Assembly: GCF_000196675.2 (NCBI RefSeq)
Contig: NC_015312.1
Span: 1,240,001-1,304,000, forward strand
Length of the DNA stretch: 64,000 nucleotides
Reading direction: 5' to 3'
DNA from: Pseudonocardia benzenivorans CB1190
Lineage (GTDB): Bacteria; Actinomycetota; Actinomycetes; Mycobacteriales; Pseudonocardiaceae
The notes beneath the pieces are model-generated. The model was given only the letters and a program-made list of their open reading frames with translations, did no database searches and was not told the origin of the DNA. Below, in pieces: positions 1 to 8,523 of the stretch. Numbering within the stretch: the stretch's first letter is position 1; every line of letters begins with the position of its first letter. Made by a program: the position numbers and the translations under genes.

Positions 1-512
1 TGCACGCCGTCGCGCGGGAGGAGGCGCGCCGCGTCGCCATGGTCCCGGTCGACGGGCTGTTCGACGTCGTCGTCACCACCAACGCCGGGCACCCCCTCGA
101 CCAGAACCTCTACCAGGCGGTCAAGGGCATGTCGGCGGCCGCGACCGTCGTGCGCCCCGGCGGGCGGATCGTCTGCGCCGCGGAGTGCCGCGACGGTTTC
201 CCCGACCACGGCTCGTTCCGCGAGGTGCTGGCCTCCGCCGACTCCCCGCGCGCGCTGCTGGAGTCGATCGCCGCCCGCGAGCGGACCGTCCCGGACCAGT
301 GGCAGGTGCAGGTGCTGGCCCGCGTCCTCGACCGGGCGCAGGTGGCGGTCCGCACCGACTTCCTCGACGCCGACGACCTGCGCTCGGCGCACCTGCTGCC
401 GTGCGAGGACGTCCGCGCCACCGTCGACGAGGCCCTCGCCGCCGCGGGTCCCGACGCGCGTGTGTGCGTGCTCCCGGAGGGCCCGCTGACCCTGCCCTAC
501 GTCGCCGCCTGA
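1..512 (+). CDS. larA: LarA-type lactate racemase, C-terminal part
   Basis: The gene enters from outside the window: the frame is open from base 3, and the first ATG at 39 is internal to the family. About 169 residues are visible. The stretch VVTTNAGHPLDQNLYQAVKG and the following AAECRDGFPDHGSF resemble the C-terminal half of nickel-pincer (NPN cofactor) lactate racemases, which interconvert L- and D-lactate or related 2-hydroxy acids. The catalytic and cofactor-binding N-terminal half is not in view, so substrate cannot be judged. No lar maturation genes are visible in this window. Confidence 0.75.
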   Translation, partial: HAVAREEARRVAMVPVDGLFDVVVTTNAGHPLDQNLYQAVKGMSAAATVVRPGGRIVCAAECRDGFPDHGSFREVLASADSPRALLESIAARERTVPDQWQVQVLARVLDRAQVAVRTDFLDADDLRSAHLLPCEDVRATVDEALAAAGPDARVCVLPEGPLTLPYVAA

Positions 513-545
513 GGCGACCGGCACGCCTCCGCCAGCCACGCACGG

Positions 546-1388
546 TCAGCGCATCGCGCGTGCGGCCATGATGCTGCTCAGCCGCGTCATCCCCGCGGGG
601 GAGAGGCGGGTCAACCGCCACATCAGGCCCGCGTACCGGGGCACGGCCACGAGCGCCCTGTTGCGGTCGACGGCGCGCAGCACGTCGGCGGCCAGCGTGT
701 CGGCGTCGTAGAGCTTCCCGCCGCTCATCTTCGTGATCATCCTGCGGGTGTCGACAGTGTCGTCGGACGGGATGCGCGGCAGATCGGACGGCGAGCCCTT
801 GTCGAGCAACGGGGTGTCCACTCCCGCCGGGCACACGACCGTGACGCGTACGCCGTACCGGGCGGCCTCGGCGCGCAGGCTCAGCGACAGCCCGACGACC
901 CCCCACTTCGTCGTCGCGTAGGAGGTCAGCCCCGGGCACGGGACGAGCCCGGCCATCGACGCCGTGTTGACGATGTGCCCGCGCCGCTGCTCGACCATGA
1001 CGGGATAGGCCGCGTGCACCCCGTGCACGACGCCCCGCAGGTTGACGTCGACGACGCGGTCCCAGTGGGCGGACGTCAGCTCCTCGACGGGGCCGCCGAT
1101 GCCGAGCCCGGCGTTGTTGACCATGATGTCGAGCCCGCCGCGGGCGTCGACGGTGTCGGCGACCAGCTTCTCGACGGCCGACCCGTCGCGGACGTCGAGC
1201 TCGGTGGCCACGGCGGTCCCGGGACCGCGGGCGGACATGGCGTCCGCGGCCGACGTCGCCCCCTCGATGTCGACGTCGGCCAGCACGACGGTGTCGCCGC
1301 GGGTGACGAGTGCCGCGCCGAGGGCCCTCCCGATTCCCGACGCGCCGCCCGTCACGATCGCGATCCGTGCTCTGCGCGGGTTCGTCAT
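546..1388 (-). CDS. Short-chain dehydrogenase/reductase
   Basis: A 280-residue NAD(P)-dependent SDR oxidoreductase, cytosolic. The glycine motif TGGASGIG is near residue 14, the NNAG motif is in the middle and the catalytic YATTK (YxxxK) is preceded by a serine in NTASMAG. The length matches the classical family, with a C-terminal extension (about residues 195-280) often seen in SDRs acting on hydrophobic substrates. The ATG at 1388 is chosen because the Rossmann strand begins a few residues later; the open frame upstream is a shadow. Substrate unknown. It ends convergently with larA. Confidence 0.85.
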   Translation of the reverse strand: MTNPRRARIAIVTGGASGIGRALGAALVTRGDTVVLADVDIEGATSAADAMSARGPGTAVATELDVRDGSAVEKLVADTVDARGGLDIMVNNAGLGIGGPVEELTSAHWDRVVDVNLRGVVHGVHAAYPVMVEQRRGHIVNTASMAGLVPCPGLTSYATTKWGVVGLSLSLRAEAARYGVRVTVVCPAGVDTPLLDKGSPSDLPRIPSDDTVDTRRMITKMSGGKLYDADTLAADVLRAVDRNRALVAVPRYAGLMWRLTRLSPAGMTRLSSIMAARAMR

Positions 1389-1474
1389 GCCGTCCACCCT
1401 GCCGGGCACGGCCGCGGCCTCACCAGGGCCCAAACTCCTCCGGGGGCGCGAGCCGAGGCCGCCGAGGGGCGCCC

Positions 1475-1636
1475 CTAGTCGGGGACGATCTCGATCCAGC
1501 CGCGCACGACCTCCGGTGTCACCGATCCCTGCAGGTCGGGGTGGTCGGACCGGACGTGGTCGAGCACCGCCGTCACGACGGGCCCCTCCTGGGCGTCGCG
1601 GGTCTGGAAACCGCACTCGCAGGTCACCTGGTTCAC
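1475..1636 (-). CDS. Small metal-binding protein, DUF1059-like
   Basis: A 53-residue protein from a GTG at 1636. It starts VNQVTCECGFQTRD, with a CxC pair, and contains HVRSDHPDLQG, a layout like the small DUF1059 proteins thought to bind metal. It is divergent from the BTAD regulator, with about 100 bp between the starts. A 7-bp inverted repeat GGGGCGC/GCGCCCC (1443-1475) overlaps its stop codon and could terminate it. Function unknown. The short length and alternative start make this a moderate call. Confidence 0.55.
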   Translation of the reverse strand: MNQVTCECGFQTRDAQEGPVVTAVLDHVRSDHPDLQGSVTPEVVRGWIEIVPD

Positions 1637-1697
1637 AGCTGCTCCGATCGTCGGACTCCGCGGCGCCGGCTCCGGCGCCCTTGCCGATCCGAAAGTA

Positions 1698-1727
1698 TTG
1701 ACACCGACCCTGCCGAAAACCTGCAAT
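1698..1727 (+). promoter_or_regulatory. Candidate promoter giving a leaderless mRNA
   Basis: A perfect -35 hexamer TTGACA at 1698-1703 is followed after 18 bp by TGCAAT at 1722-1727 (4 of 6 matches to TATAAT). Initiation 7-9 bp downstream would fall on or just before the GTG at 1736, so the BTAD regulator is probably translated from a leaderless transcript, a common arrangement in actinobacteria. Confidence 0.5.
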
Positions 1728-1735
1728 TGTGCGTC

Positions 1736-2494
1736 GTGGTCCGGATCCAGCTGCACGGACGCTTCGCGCTCGCGGTCGACGGCAGGTCCGTCGAGCAGGC
1801 CTTGCCCGGCCGGCGCGGCAGGCTGCTGGTCGCGCTGCTGGCCGATGCGCGGCACGGCCCGGTCGACCGCAGGACGATCGTGGAACGGCTGTGGGCACCG
1901 GCGACCCCGCCCGACGGCGCCTCTGCGACGTTCACCGCGCTGCTGTCCAAGGTCCGGGCCCTGGCCGCGCCCGCGGAGATCCGGGGCCGGTCCGGTCTGC
2001 AGCTGGTCCTGCCGGAGGGGTCGATCGTCGACGGCGCCGTCGCCGGGGCCGCACTGCACGCCGCCGAGGCCGCGACGGCGCAGCGCGACTGGAGGCGGGC
2101 CTGGACCGAGGCGCTGAGCGCGCTGTTCGTGCTGCAGCGCACGTTCCTCGCCGACTTCGACGAGCCCTGGGTGCTGCGCCGCCGCGAGGAGCTCGCGCAC
2201 GACCGGCGCCGGGCGCTGACCTGCTACGCGGAGGCGTGCCTGCAGCTCGGGCCGACCGAGCTCGCGAGCGCCGAGCGCAGCGCCCGCGCGCTGGTCGACG
2301 AGGACCCGCTCTCCGAGACCGGGTACCGGTTGCTGATGCGCGCGCTCGACCGTCGCGGCGACCGCGGTGCCGCGCTGGAGGTCTACGAGCGGCTCACCCG
2401 GGTGCTGCGCGACGACCTCGGCGCCGTCCCGGGGCCGGTGAGCCGGGCGCTGCACGCGGAGCTGCTCGGGGCGGCGCCGAGCGGCCGGGGATGA
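1736..2494 (+). CDS. BTAD-domain transcriptional regulator (SARP/AfsR-like)
   Basis: A 252-residue protein. Residues 1-95 (VRIQLHGRFALAVDG ... LVLPEG) resemble the winged-helix DNA-binding domain of SARP-type activators, and the rest (EALSALFV ... LRDDLGAVPGP) is a bacterial transcriptional activation domain with the usual DLGAxPGP-like end. There is no ATPase domain, so it is a short SARP. The GTG at 1736 fits the promoter just upstream. Its stop overlaps the ATGATG ahead of the S4-domain gene, so the two are probably cotranscribed. The target is unknown; no biosynthetic cluster is adjacent. Confidence 0.7.
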   Translation: MVRIQLHGRFALAVDGRSVEQALPGRRGRLLVALLADARHGPVDRRTIVERLWAPATPPDGASATFTALLSKVRALAAPAEIRGRSGLQLVLPEGSIVDGAVAGAALHAAEAATAQRDWRRAWTEALSALFVLQRTFLADFDEPWVLRRREELAHDRRRALTCYAEACLQLGPTELASAERSARALVDEDPLSETGYRLLMRALDRRGDRGAALEVYERLTRVLRDDLGAVPGPVSRALHAELLGAAPSGRG

Positions 2495-2502
2495 TGGGCG
2501 GC

Positions 2503-2733
2503 ATGCCCACCAGGCCCCCGATCCGTCAGATCCCGATCCGCGAGGAGCCCATCCGGCTCGGTCAGTTCCTCAAGCTCGCCGGCCTCGCCGAGGACGGTGT
2601 GCACGCGCGCGAGCTCGTCGAGTCCGAGGCCGTGCAGGTCAACGGCCGGCTCGAGACCCGCCGCGGCGCCCAGCTGCGGGCCGGGGACGTCGTCGCGGTG
2701 GGCGACGAGCGCGCCCGCCCGGTCCTGGACTGA
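2503..2733 (+). CDS. S4-domain RNA-binding protein
   Basis: A 76-residue protein that is almost entirely one S4 RNA-binding domain: IRLGQFLKLAGLAEDG, then VNGRLETRRGAQLRAGDVV. Such stand-alone S4 proteins (YaaA/YbcJ-like) bind structured RNA, often linked to ribosomes. ATG codons at 2491 and 2494 are in frame and overlap the stop of the regulator. I chose 2503 because homologous proteins of this type begin close to the S4 core, but translational coupling from 2491 is equally possible. Confidence 0.75.
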   Translation: MPTRPPIRQIPIREEPIRLGQFLKLAGLAEDGVHARELVESEAVQVNGRLETRRGAQLRAGDVVAVGDERARPVLD

Positions 2734-2758
2734 GCCGCCGCCCGGGGCCCGGCGCCCG

Positions 2759-4783
2759 TCACCACCCCAGCGCGGCGTCGATCCGTTGCTCGACGACGGG
2801 CGCCATCGACGCGGTGAACGTGGCGGTGAGGTGGTTGTCGTCCATGTAGACCAGCACGTTGCCGATCTCGGCCGGGCACTGCCCGTCGGGCGTGCACAGC
2901 AGGTCGCTGAAGTCGAGGAAACGCACGTTGGGCGGGACGTTCGGGGCCGCGACGTACGACGGCACCGCGGGGTACCAGGCGTCGCGCTCGGCACCGCACT
3001 CCGGCGCGCCGCGGCCCTTCTCCTGCACGCAGTCGGGCGGGCGGAAGTCGAAGCGCGGGTTGTCGCGCACCGCCAGGACCGGGATCCCCGCGTCGGACAG
3101 CCGCGTCCAGGCCTCCACGAATCCCGCCGGCGTCTGCTCGGTCCGGCCCGCCCGGACGTCGCGGCTGGCCAGGGTGAACACGGCGTCCGGACGCATGTCG
3201 AGGATCGCCTGGATCGCGGCGCCGTTGCGGTCGAGGCACTCGGTGTTCCCGGGCTCGGTGTCCGACGTGGTCGAGAACGGGCAGGCGCCGCGCAGCATGG
3301 AGACGATCTCCCAGTTGTGCCGCTGGGCGATCGGCTGCAGGGCGCCGAGGTACTGCTGCGCGTGCGAGTCGCCGACGACGACGACCCGCCGCGCCGGCTC
3401 GCCGTCGGTGGCGAGCGTGCACGTCTCGAGCGGCGGGTGGGCGGCGTCGGGGCCGCAGGTCCAGCCGTCGTCCTGGCGGGCCCAGTCGTCGGCGATGGAG
3501 ACCATGGGCGGCAGCGGCTCGACGCTGCCGGAGTCCACATGGGCGTAGCCCGCGACGGTGGCCATCGCGCCGGGGTGCTGGGGGTCACCGATCGCGGCCC
3601 CGTGGTCGGCCCGTACCAGCGCGACCGCCTGCCACACCCCCGCCGACGCGAGCACGAGGACCAGCGCCACCATGCCGAGCCGGTACTGCCGAAGGGGTGA
3701 CCGGCTGCGTCGTCGCATGGGTTCCTCGACGAGATGATGGGTCAGTACCGCCAGCACGAGCGACAGCAGGATCACGAACATGCCGCCCTCGAGCCCGGCG
3801 GTGGCGCTGTCGGTGAGGACGAGGACGTACAGCAGCACGGGCCAGTGCCACAGGTACAGCGAGTAGCTGATGTCGCCCAGGTAGCGCAGCGGACGCGTGG
3901 ACAGGAACCGGTCGGCGCCGCGGGGGTGCCCGGTCGCGCCCGCCAGCAGGACGAATGCGGCCGCGCCCGTCGGCCAGAGTGCCGCGTACCCGGGGAAGAC
4001 GCTCCCGACCTGCAGCACCGCGCCGCACGCGACGAGTCCGAGGACCCCGGTCCAGCCGAGCAGCACCCGCAGCTTCTGCGGCAGGTCGACGCGGTCGATC
4101 CACAGCGCGAGCAGCCCGCCCAGTGCGAACTCCCACACCCGCGTCAGCGAGTGGAAGTAGGCGAGTGGCTGGTCGCTGATCGTCAGGAAGACGGAGTAGG
4201 ACAGCGACGCCACGAGCACCGCGGCGAGCACCCGGGTGAGGGTGCGGTCCAGGCGCGCGCGTCCCGCGACGAGCACGACCGCGCCGACCAGCAGCGGCCA
4301 CACGATGTAGAACTGCACCTGGATCGACAGCGACCAGAAGTGCTGCACGACGCTGGCGGTCTGGTGCTGGGCCGAGTAGTCGACCGAGTCCGCGGCCAGC
4401 CGCCAGTTCTCCAGGAAGAACGCCGAGGCGGCGACCTCCCGGATCGTCTGCAGCCAGCGGGCCTCCGGGAGGACGACGAGCCCCGCGACGACCGTCGCGA
4501 CCAGGACGACCGCCGCCGCCGGCAGCAGCCGCGCGATCTGCCGCCCCCAGGTGCGGGTGAACCCGATGGGCCCGCGGGCGGCCGTGCGGTGCAGCTGCCC
4601 GGTGATCAGGAATCCCGAGACCAGGAAGAACACGTCGACGCCGCCGGAGATCCGGTCGAACCACACGTGGTAGACGACGACGAGCGCGACGGCGAGGGCG
4701 CGCAGGCCCTGCAGCTCCGGCCGGTAGCGGCGGGTGCTCGCGGTCCCGGTCTCGACGACGGGGGGAGCGGGCAGCGCGGACAT
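2759..4783 (-). CDS. OafA/YrhL-type membrane acyltransferase with SGNH domain
   Basis: An integral membrane O-acyltransferase of about 674 residues. The N-terminal acyltransferase-3 domain starts YRPELQGLRALAV, followed by VYHVWF (the family's catalytic-type His) and around ten hydrophobic segments. The last 230 residues are an extracytoplasmic SGNH hydrolase-like domain with VVVVGDSHAQQY (GDSH nucleophile block) and a C-terminal DDNHLT that supplies the Asp/His pair. Proteins of this build acetylate cell-surface polysaccharide or peptidoglycan. Start: ATG at 4783 is preferred, but in-frame starts at 4801 and 4867 would add short polar tails. It stands alone, convergent with the S4 gene. Confidence 0.85.
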   Translation of the reverse strand: MSALPAPPVVETGTASTRRYRPELQGLRALAVALVVVYHVWFDRISGGVDVFFLVSGFLITGQLHRTAARGPIGFTRTWGRQIARLLPAAAVVLVATVVAGLVVLPEARWLQTIREVAASAFFLENWRLAADSVDYSAQHQTASVVQHFWSLSIQVQFYIVWPLLVGAVVLVAGRARLDRTLTRVLAAVLVASLSYSVFLTISDQPLAYFHSLTRVWEFALGGLLALWIDRVDLPQKLRVLLGWTGVLGLVACGAVLQVGSVFPGYAALWPTGAAAFVLLAGATGHPRGADRFLSTRPLRYLGDISYSLYLWHWPVLLYVLVLTDSATAGLEGGMFVILLSLVLAVLTHHLVEEPMRRRSRSPLRQYRLGMVALVLVLASAGVWQAVALVRADHGAAIGDPQHPGAMATVAGYAHVDSGSVEPLPPMVSIADDWARQDDGWTCGPDAAHPPLETCTLATDGEPARRVVVVGDSHAQQYLGALQPIAQRHNWEIVSMLRGACPFSTTSDTEPGNTECLDRNGAAIQAILDMRPDAVFTLASRDVRAGRTEQTPAGFVEAWTRLSDAGIPVLAVRDNPRFDFRPPDCVQEKGRGAPECGAERDAWYPAVPSYVAAPNVPPNVRFLDFSDLLCTPDGQCPAEIGNVLVYMDDNHLTATFTASMAPVVEQRIDAALGW

Positions 4784-4920
4784 CGTGGGGAATTCTCGCA
4801 TCCCGGAGATCACGGGCGGCGACGGAGGTGTCACCGGGACGTTACGGGCACGTCGTCGGCCGGCCACCGCGGCCGTGCGGGGACGGCCGGGACGTCCGGC
4901 GGCGGCGCGGCCCGTAGCCG

Positions 4921-5730
4921 TCAGTAGCCGATGTACTGGCCGAGGTGGTTGCTGCGGCCGCCGGACACCAGCGTGTCGACGCCGTAGGTCGCGATCATGT
5001 AGCGGACACCCGCGGTGATGTTCGCGACCGGGTCGGTGATCGGCCGGTTGGCCAGGCTCGGCGCGACGAACTTGCGGAAGGTCGACGGGATCGTCTGCAT
5101 GAGGCCCTGGGAGGGTGTTCCGCGGGCGGCGTTGGCGTCCCAGTTGTTGATCGCGCGGGGGTTGCCGCCGGACTCGGCCATGATGATCTTCTTGATGCCC
5201 GGCGCGTAGGACTGCGGCATGTCCATGATGCGCAGCGCCTCGGCGATCCAGCCGTCGAGCCCGCCCTGGGCGACGATCTGGTCGATCCGCGCGTTCTCGG
5301 CCGCCTCCTGTGCGGCCTGCGCGTGCAGCGCGGCGAGCTGGTCGGCGAGCTTGCCGCCCTTGTCGAGCGCGGCGATGTCGGGGTCGGTCGAGTCGGCCGG
5401 CGTCTGCGTGTCCGCGGCGTTGACGACGAACGAGACCGGGGACAGCGTGCCCAGTGTCGACGACGACCTGTGGGCCGGAGCGGGGTCGACCGGGAGTGCG
5501 ACGGCGTTGGCGGCCAGCGACGTCGGGATCTCGGCGGCGTCGGCGATGCTCGGGACGCCGGTGGTGCTGGGCATGACGAGAGCGAAGGCGCCGGTCGTGA
5601 CCACGCCCACGGCCGCGCCGAGGGCGGCGGTGGTGTGCGCAGCGTTGCGCCGGGCCTGCTCGGTGACGAGCGGCCTACGGGCAGTCTGGTGCCGTGACGT
5701 GGCTCGGTTCGGGGCCGAATCCACTGGCAC
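4921..5730 (-). CDS. Secreted lytic transglycosylase-like protein (SLT domain)
   Basis: About 269 residues. A basic N-terminus is followed by a hydrophobic stretch (AALGAAVGVVTTGAFALVM) that fits a signal or anchor. Then come an Ala/Gln-rich helical linker (DQLAALHAQAAQEAAENARIDQ) and a lysozyme-like SLT domain with IIMAESGGNPRAINNWD and SQGLMQTIPSTF; the Glu of MAESGG is the expected catalytic acid. It should cleave peptidoglycan outside the membrane. The start is uncertain: GTG at 5730 or 5724, or TTG at 5763. A structured 5' leader may precede it. Confidence 0.75.
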   Translation of the reverse strand: MPVDSAPNRATSRHQTARRPLVTEQARRNAAHTTAALGAAVGVVTTGAFALVMPSTTGVPSIADAAEIPTSLAANAVALPVDPAPAHRSSSTLGTLSPVSFVVNAADTQTPADSTDPDIAALDKGGKLADQLAALHAQAAQEAAENARIDQIVAQGGLDGWIAEALRIMDMPQSYAPGIKKIIMAESGGNPRAINNWDANAARGTPSQGLMQTIPSTFRKFVAPSLANRPITDPVANITAGVRYMIATYGVDTLVSGGRSNHLGQYIGY

Positions 5731-5763
5731 ACGCCTGCCGCCTGGGGAGCGGTGGCTTGCCAA

Positions 5764-6148
5764 GACCTGTCCTTCCGCGATCAGCCGTCACTCGCGGACA
5801 TCCGGTTCGGGGCCCGGGAGCCGGTGGGGAGTCCGGCTCGGTTGTCGCTCGTGATCGGATCGTGACTGCGGCCAGGAGATTACGGAAGGTGAACGGCTGG
5901 AGACAAGCAGATCCGGTGCCTGTCGGCGCTCACCGCCCGCCGCTCGACGGTCGGCGCTGCGGCGGCCGGTCGCGCCGACCCGGCGACGAGCGGTCACCGG
6001 ACACGGTCGGCGGTCGTTCCCGCAGCAACGACCCGGTCCCGGATGATCACCGCGGAAGCCGTTCGGCGCCGGCGGTCCGGTGTGGCCGGTCACGTCCCGG
6101 TCGTCCCCGGCTGCGCGACACGTCCCGGGAGCCGTCCTGCCGGCCGGC
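5764..6148. other. Gene-free stretch with two hairpins upstream of the transglycosylase gene
   Basis: No credible gene is seen here. Close to the transglycosylase start there are two perfect 7-bp stems: TCCGCGA/TCGCGGA (5774-5780 with 5792-5798) and GAGCCGG/CCGGCTC (5818-5824 with 5833-5839). They would lie in its 5' untranslated leader. Transglycosylase and Rpf genes of actinobacteria often have cyclic-di-AMP riboswitch leaders, but I cannot recognise that consensus here. The part nearer 6148 is the end region of the QueA-like gene. Confidence 0.4.
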
Positions 6149-7216
6149 TCACCGTCCGTGGCGGGGCAGGAGCAGGCAGCTGTCGCCGAACTCGTGCCAC
6201 AGGTAGCCCTCGGCGAGCGCCGCCCCGTACGCCGCGGCCACGAGCTCCCGACCCGCGACGGCCTCGAGCAGCAGCAGGTGCGAGGCCTGCGGCTCGTGCC
6301 AGCCGGTGACGAGCCCTGTCGTCACCCGCGCCGGCCGGTGCGGGCCCAGCACGAGGTCGGTCCAGCCGCTGCCGGCGCGGACGGTGCCGTCCTCGTCCGC
6401 GACGGTCTCGAGGGCCCGGGTGACGGTCGTGCCGACGGCGACCACGCGGCCGCCCACGGCGCGGGTCCGGTTGACGGCGTCGGCGGTGCGGGCGGGTACC
6501 CGGAACCGCTCGGGCAGCGGTGGCTCGCCCACCTCCGGTGACGAGACGCCCGTGTGCAGGACGAGCTCCGCCACTCCGACGCCGCGTGCCGCGAGCCGGT
6601 CCAGCACGGCGCCGGTGAACGGCCGTCCGGCGCTGGGCATCTCGGCACTCGCGAACCCGCGTACGGGCCTGGCGAGCACGGTGCGGAACGCCTCGATCGG
6701 CGGAACCGTCCCCAGGTACGGGTAGGTGATCGGCCTGCCGTGCAGCTCCAGCCAGTCCGCGAGTCCGCGTCCCGGCGTCCCGGTTTCCACGATCGCGCGC
6801 CAGAGCCTGCTCGTCGTCGCACCCAAATCGGGGTGCGCGGCGACCAGCACGGCGTGCGCCCCGGCGGGCAGCGTCACGACCTCGCCGGGCCGGCCGTCGT
6901 GGACGCGTTCCCGGCCCGGTGTGCGCAGCTCGACGACCCAGCGGTCGGGCGCCCCCGGTACCGGCCCGCTGACGTGCAGGACGACGGGGCGGCCGTCGCC
7001 GCGGGTGCCCGCGACCGCCGCGGGCACCGTTGTCGAGGTGTTGACGACGACGAGGTCGCCCGGCGCGAGGGACGCGGCGAGGTCGCGGAACCGGCGGTGC
7101 CGGACCGGTCGCCCGGCCCGGGCGACGAGCAGCCGGACCCCGTCGCGCGGTACGCCCCGGGACTCGGGCGGCGCGGTGGCCGAGAGCCCGTCGGGCAGCA
7201 CGAACGACACGGTCAT
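6149..7216 (-). CDS. QueA-like S-adenosylmethionine:tRNA ribosyltransferase-isomerase family protein
   Basis: A 355-residue protein of the QueA fold. The segments GRPITYPYLGTVPPIEAF and ASAEMPSAGRPFT are the family signatures (QueA has a very similar SAEMPSAGRPFT). True QueA transfers the ribose of SAM to preQ1 in tRNA to make epoxyqueuosine. Actinobacterial paralogues of this length occur without the rest of the queuosine pathway, so the substrate may differ. The ATG overlaps the stop of the upstream SDR by four bases, so the pair is translationally coupled and presumably controlled by the SoxR promoter. Confidence 0.75.
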   Translation of the reverse strand: MTVSFVLPDGLSATAPPESRGVPRDGVRLLVARAGRPVRHRRFRDLAASLAPGDLVVVNTSTTVPAAVAGTRGDGRPVVLHVSGPVPGAPDRWVVELRTPGRERVHDGRPGEVVTLPAGAHAVLVAAHPDLGATTSRLWRAIVETGTPGRGLADWLELHGRPITYPYLGTVPPIEAFRTVLARPVRGFASAEMPSAGRPFTGAVLDRLAARGVGVAELVLHTGVSSPEVGEPPLPERFRVPARTADAVNRTRAVGGRVVAVGTTVTRALETVADEDGTVRAGSGWTDLVLGPHRPARVTTGLVTGWHEPQASHLLLLEAVAGRELVAAAYGAALAEGYLWHEFGDSCLLLPRHGR

Positions 7217-7914
7217 CGTGTCGCCTCGAGCAGGTCGGCCGCCCGGTGCCGGCCGCTCGGCGGCCGCTGCCGCAGCAGCCCGAGCAGGGCCGGGACGACC
7301 GTCGCCGGTTCCGGCCGGTCGGAGATGTCCTCCCCGGGGAACGCGCGCTGGTGCATGTCGGTGCGCATGTCGCCGGGGTCGAACGCGTAGACCCGCAGCC
7401 CGGGCTCCTCCGCGCCGAGGACGGCGGCGAGCTGGTCGAGCGCGGCCTTCGTCGCGCCGTAGCCACCCCAGCCGGGATAGGCCTCGACGGCGGCGTCGGA
7501 GCTCAGCGTCACGACCGTCCCGGCCGGTCCGGTGCGCAGGAACGGCAGCAGCAGGCGGGTCAGCGCGAGCGGTGCCGCGACGTTGGTCTCCCAGAGATCG
7601 GCGAACGCGTGCGGCGCCAGCTCGGCCAGCCGCGGCAACGGGCTGGGGCCGAGCGTCCCGGCGTTGTGCACGAGCAGGTCGAGGCCACCCGCCCGGCGGA
7701 CGGCGACGTGGAGCGCCCCGCGGTGTGCCGCGTCGGTGAGGTCGCCGGGGACGGCGACGACGGTGCCGGGCCCGGGGAGGTCCGCGGTGGCGGCGGCGAG
7801 CGCCGCGGCGTCGCGGCCGTCGACGACGACGGTGTCGCCGCGCGCCACGAGGGCCGCGGTGAGGGCGAGACCGAAGCCGCGCGCGGCCCCGGTGACGAGC
7901 GCTGTGGTTGTCAT
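7213..7914 (-). CDS. Short-chain dehydrogenase/reductase
   Basis: A 233-residue SDR with TGAARGFG as the cofactor loop (near residue 8), HNAG in place of NNAG, and YGATK as the catalytic YxxxK. It is the first gene of a two-gene operon with the QueA-like gene. Its ATG sits directly at the predicted transcription start of a promoter with a 19-bp spacer holding a SoxR-box-like sequence, so it should be a leaderless, SoxR-activated gene. That suggests a role in reducing a redox-active compound. Confidence 0.8.
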   Translation of the reverse strand: MTTTALVTGAARGFGLALTAALVARGDTVVVDGRDAAALAAATADLPGPGTVVAVPGDLTDAAHRGALHVAVRRAGGLDLLVHNAGTLGPSPLPRLAELAPHAFADLWETNVAAPLALTRLLLPFLRTGPAGTVVTLSSDAAVEAYPGWGGYGATKAALDQLAAVLGAEEPGLRVYAFDPGDMRTDMHQRAFPGEDISDRPEPATVVPALLGLLRQRPPSGRHRAADLLEATR

Positions 7915-7920
7915 CCCCCT

Positions 7921-7951
7921 ACGATGGAAGTTGAAGTCAGCTTGAGGTCAA
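7921..7951 (-). promoter_or_regulatory. MerR-type promoter with SoxR-box-like operator
   Basis: Read on the minus strand: -35 TTGACC (7951-7946), a 19-bp spacer (7945-7927) and -10 CATCGT (7926-7921), followed 6 bp later by the SDR ATG. The 19-bp spacer is the unusual length that MerR-family activators correct by distorting DNA. CCTCAAGCTGACTT at the -35 side of the spacer resembles the E. coli SoxR box, CCTCAAG-TTAA-CTTGAGG. The divergent soxR gene starts 17 bp beyond it. Confidence 0.65.
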
Positions 7952-7967
7952 GGGGCCGGGGGGATCG

Positions 7968-8438
7968 ATGGACAGCCACGACCTGCTCACGATCGGCGAG
8001 GTCGTCGAACGCAGCGGGTTCCCGCACTCCGCGCTGCGCTTCTACGAGCGCGAGGGGCTGGTCAGCGCCTCGCGCACATCGGGAGGGCAGCGGCGCTACG
8101 AGCGCGGCGTGCTGCGCCGGCTCGCGTTCATCCGTGCGGCGCGCGCGGTCGGGGTCGGGCTCGACGAGGTCCGCGACGCTCTCGACCGGCTGCCCGCCGG
8201 CCGCACGCCGACCAAGGCGGACTGGACGCGGCTCTCGCGGTCGTGGCGCGGCCGGCTCGACGAGCAGATCGAGGCGCTCGTCGCGCTGCGCGACGGGCTC
8301 GACTCCTGCATCGGCTGCGGCTGCCTGTCGCTCGCCCGCTGCCGGCTGTGGAACCCCGGGGACAGGGTCGCCGTCCAGGGCGACGGCGCGCAGCTGCTGC
8401 CGCCCGCGCTGCGTCGCCCCGCGGCTCGCGAGGTGTGA
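7968..8438 (+). CDS. soxR: Redox-sensing MerR-family regulator SoxR
   Basis: A 156-residue regulator. The MerR winged helix (LTIGEVVERSGFPHSALRFYEREGL) is at residues 6-30, followed by a dimerisation helix. The cluster CIGCGCLSLARC shows the exact Cx2CxCx5C spacing of the SoxR [2Fe-2S] sensor. Oxidation of the cluster by redox-cycling compounds turns SoxR into an activator. Actinobacterial SoxR typically controls a few enzymes and transporters rather than soxS. Here the obvious target is the divergent SDR/QueA-like operon. Confidence 0.92.
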   Translation: MDSHDLLTIGEVVERSGFPHSALRFYEREGLVSASRTSGGQRRYERGVLRRLAFIRAARAVGVGLDEVRDALDRLPAGRTPTKADWTRLSRSWRGRLDEQIEALVALRDGLDSCIGCGCLSLARCRLWNPGDRVAVQGDGAQLLPPALRRPAAREV

Positions 8439-8523
8439 CCGTCGTCGCCACCCCGGGACGCCTCGGTTTCCTACGATCACCACGGCGCGATCAGCGGCGA
8501 CGAGGCCCCGACGAGGAGCGACG

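Noticed and set aside
5764..5960. Cyclic-di-AMP (ydaO) riboswitch ahead of the transglycosylase
   Set aside because: Two hairpins and a GCGGAAGGA string are present, but the conserved ydaO core blocks are not recognisable; only reported as a leader with hairpins.
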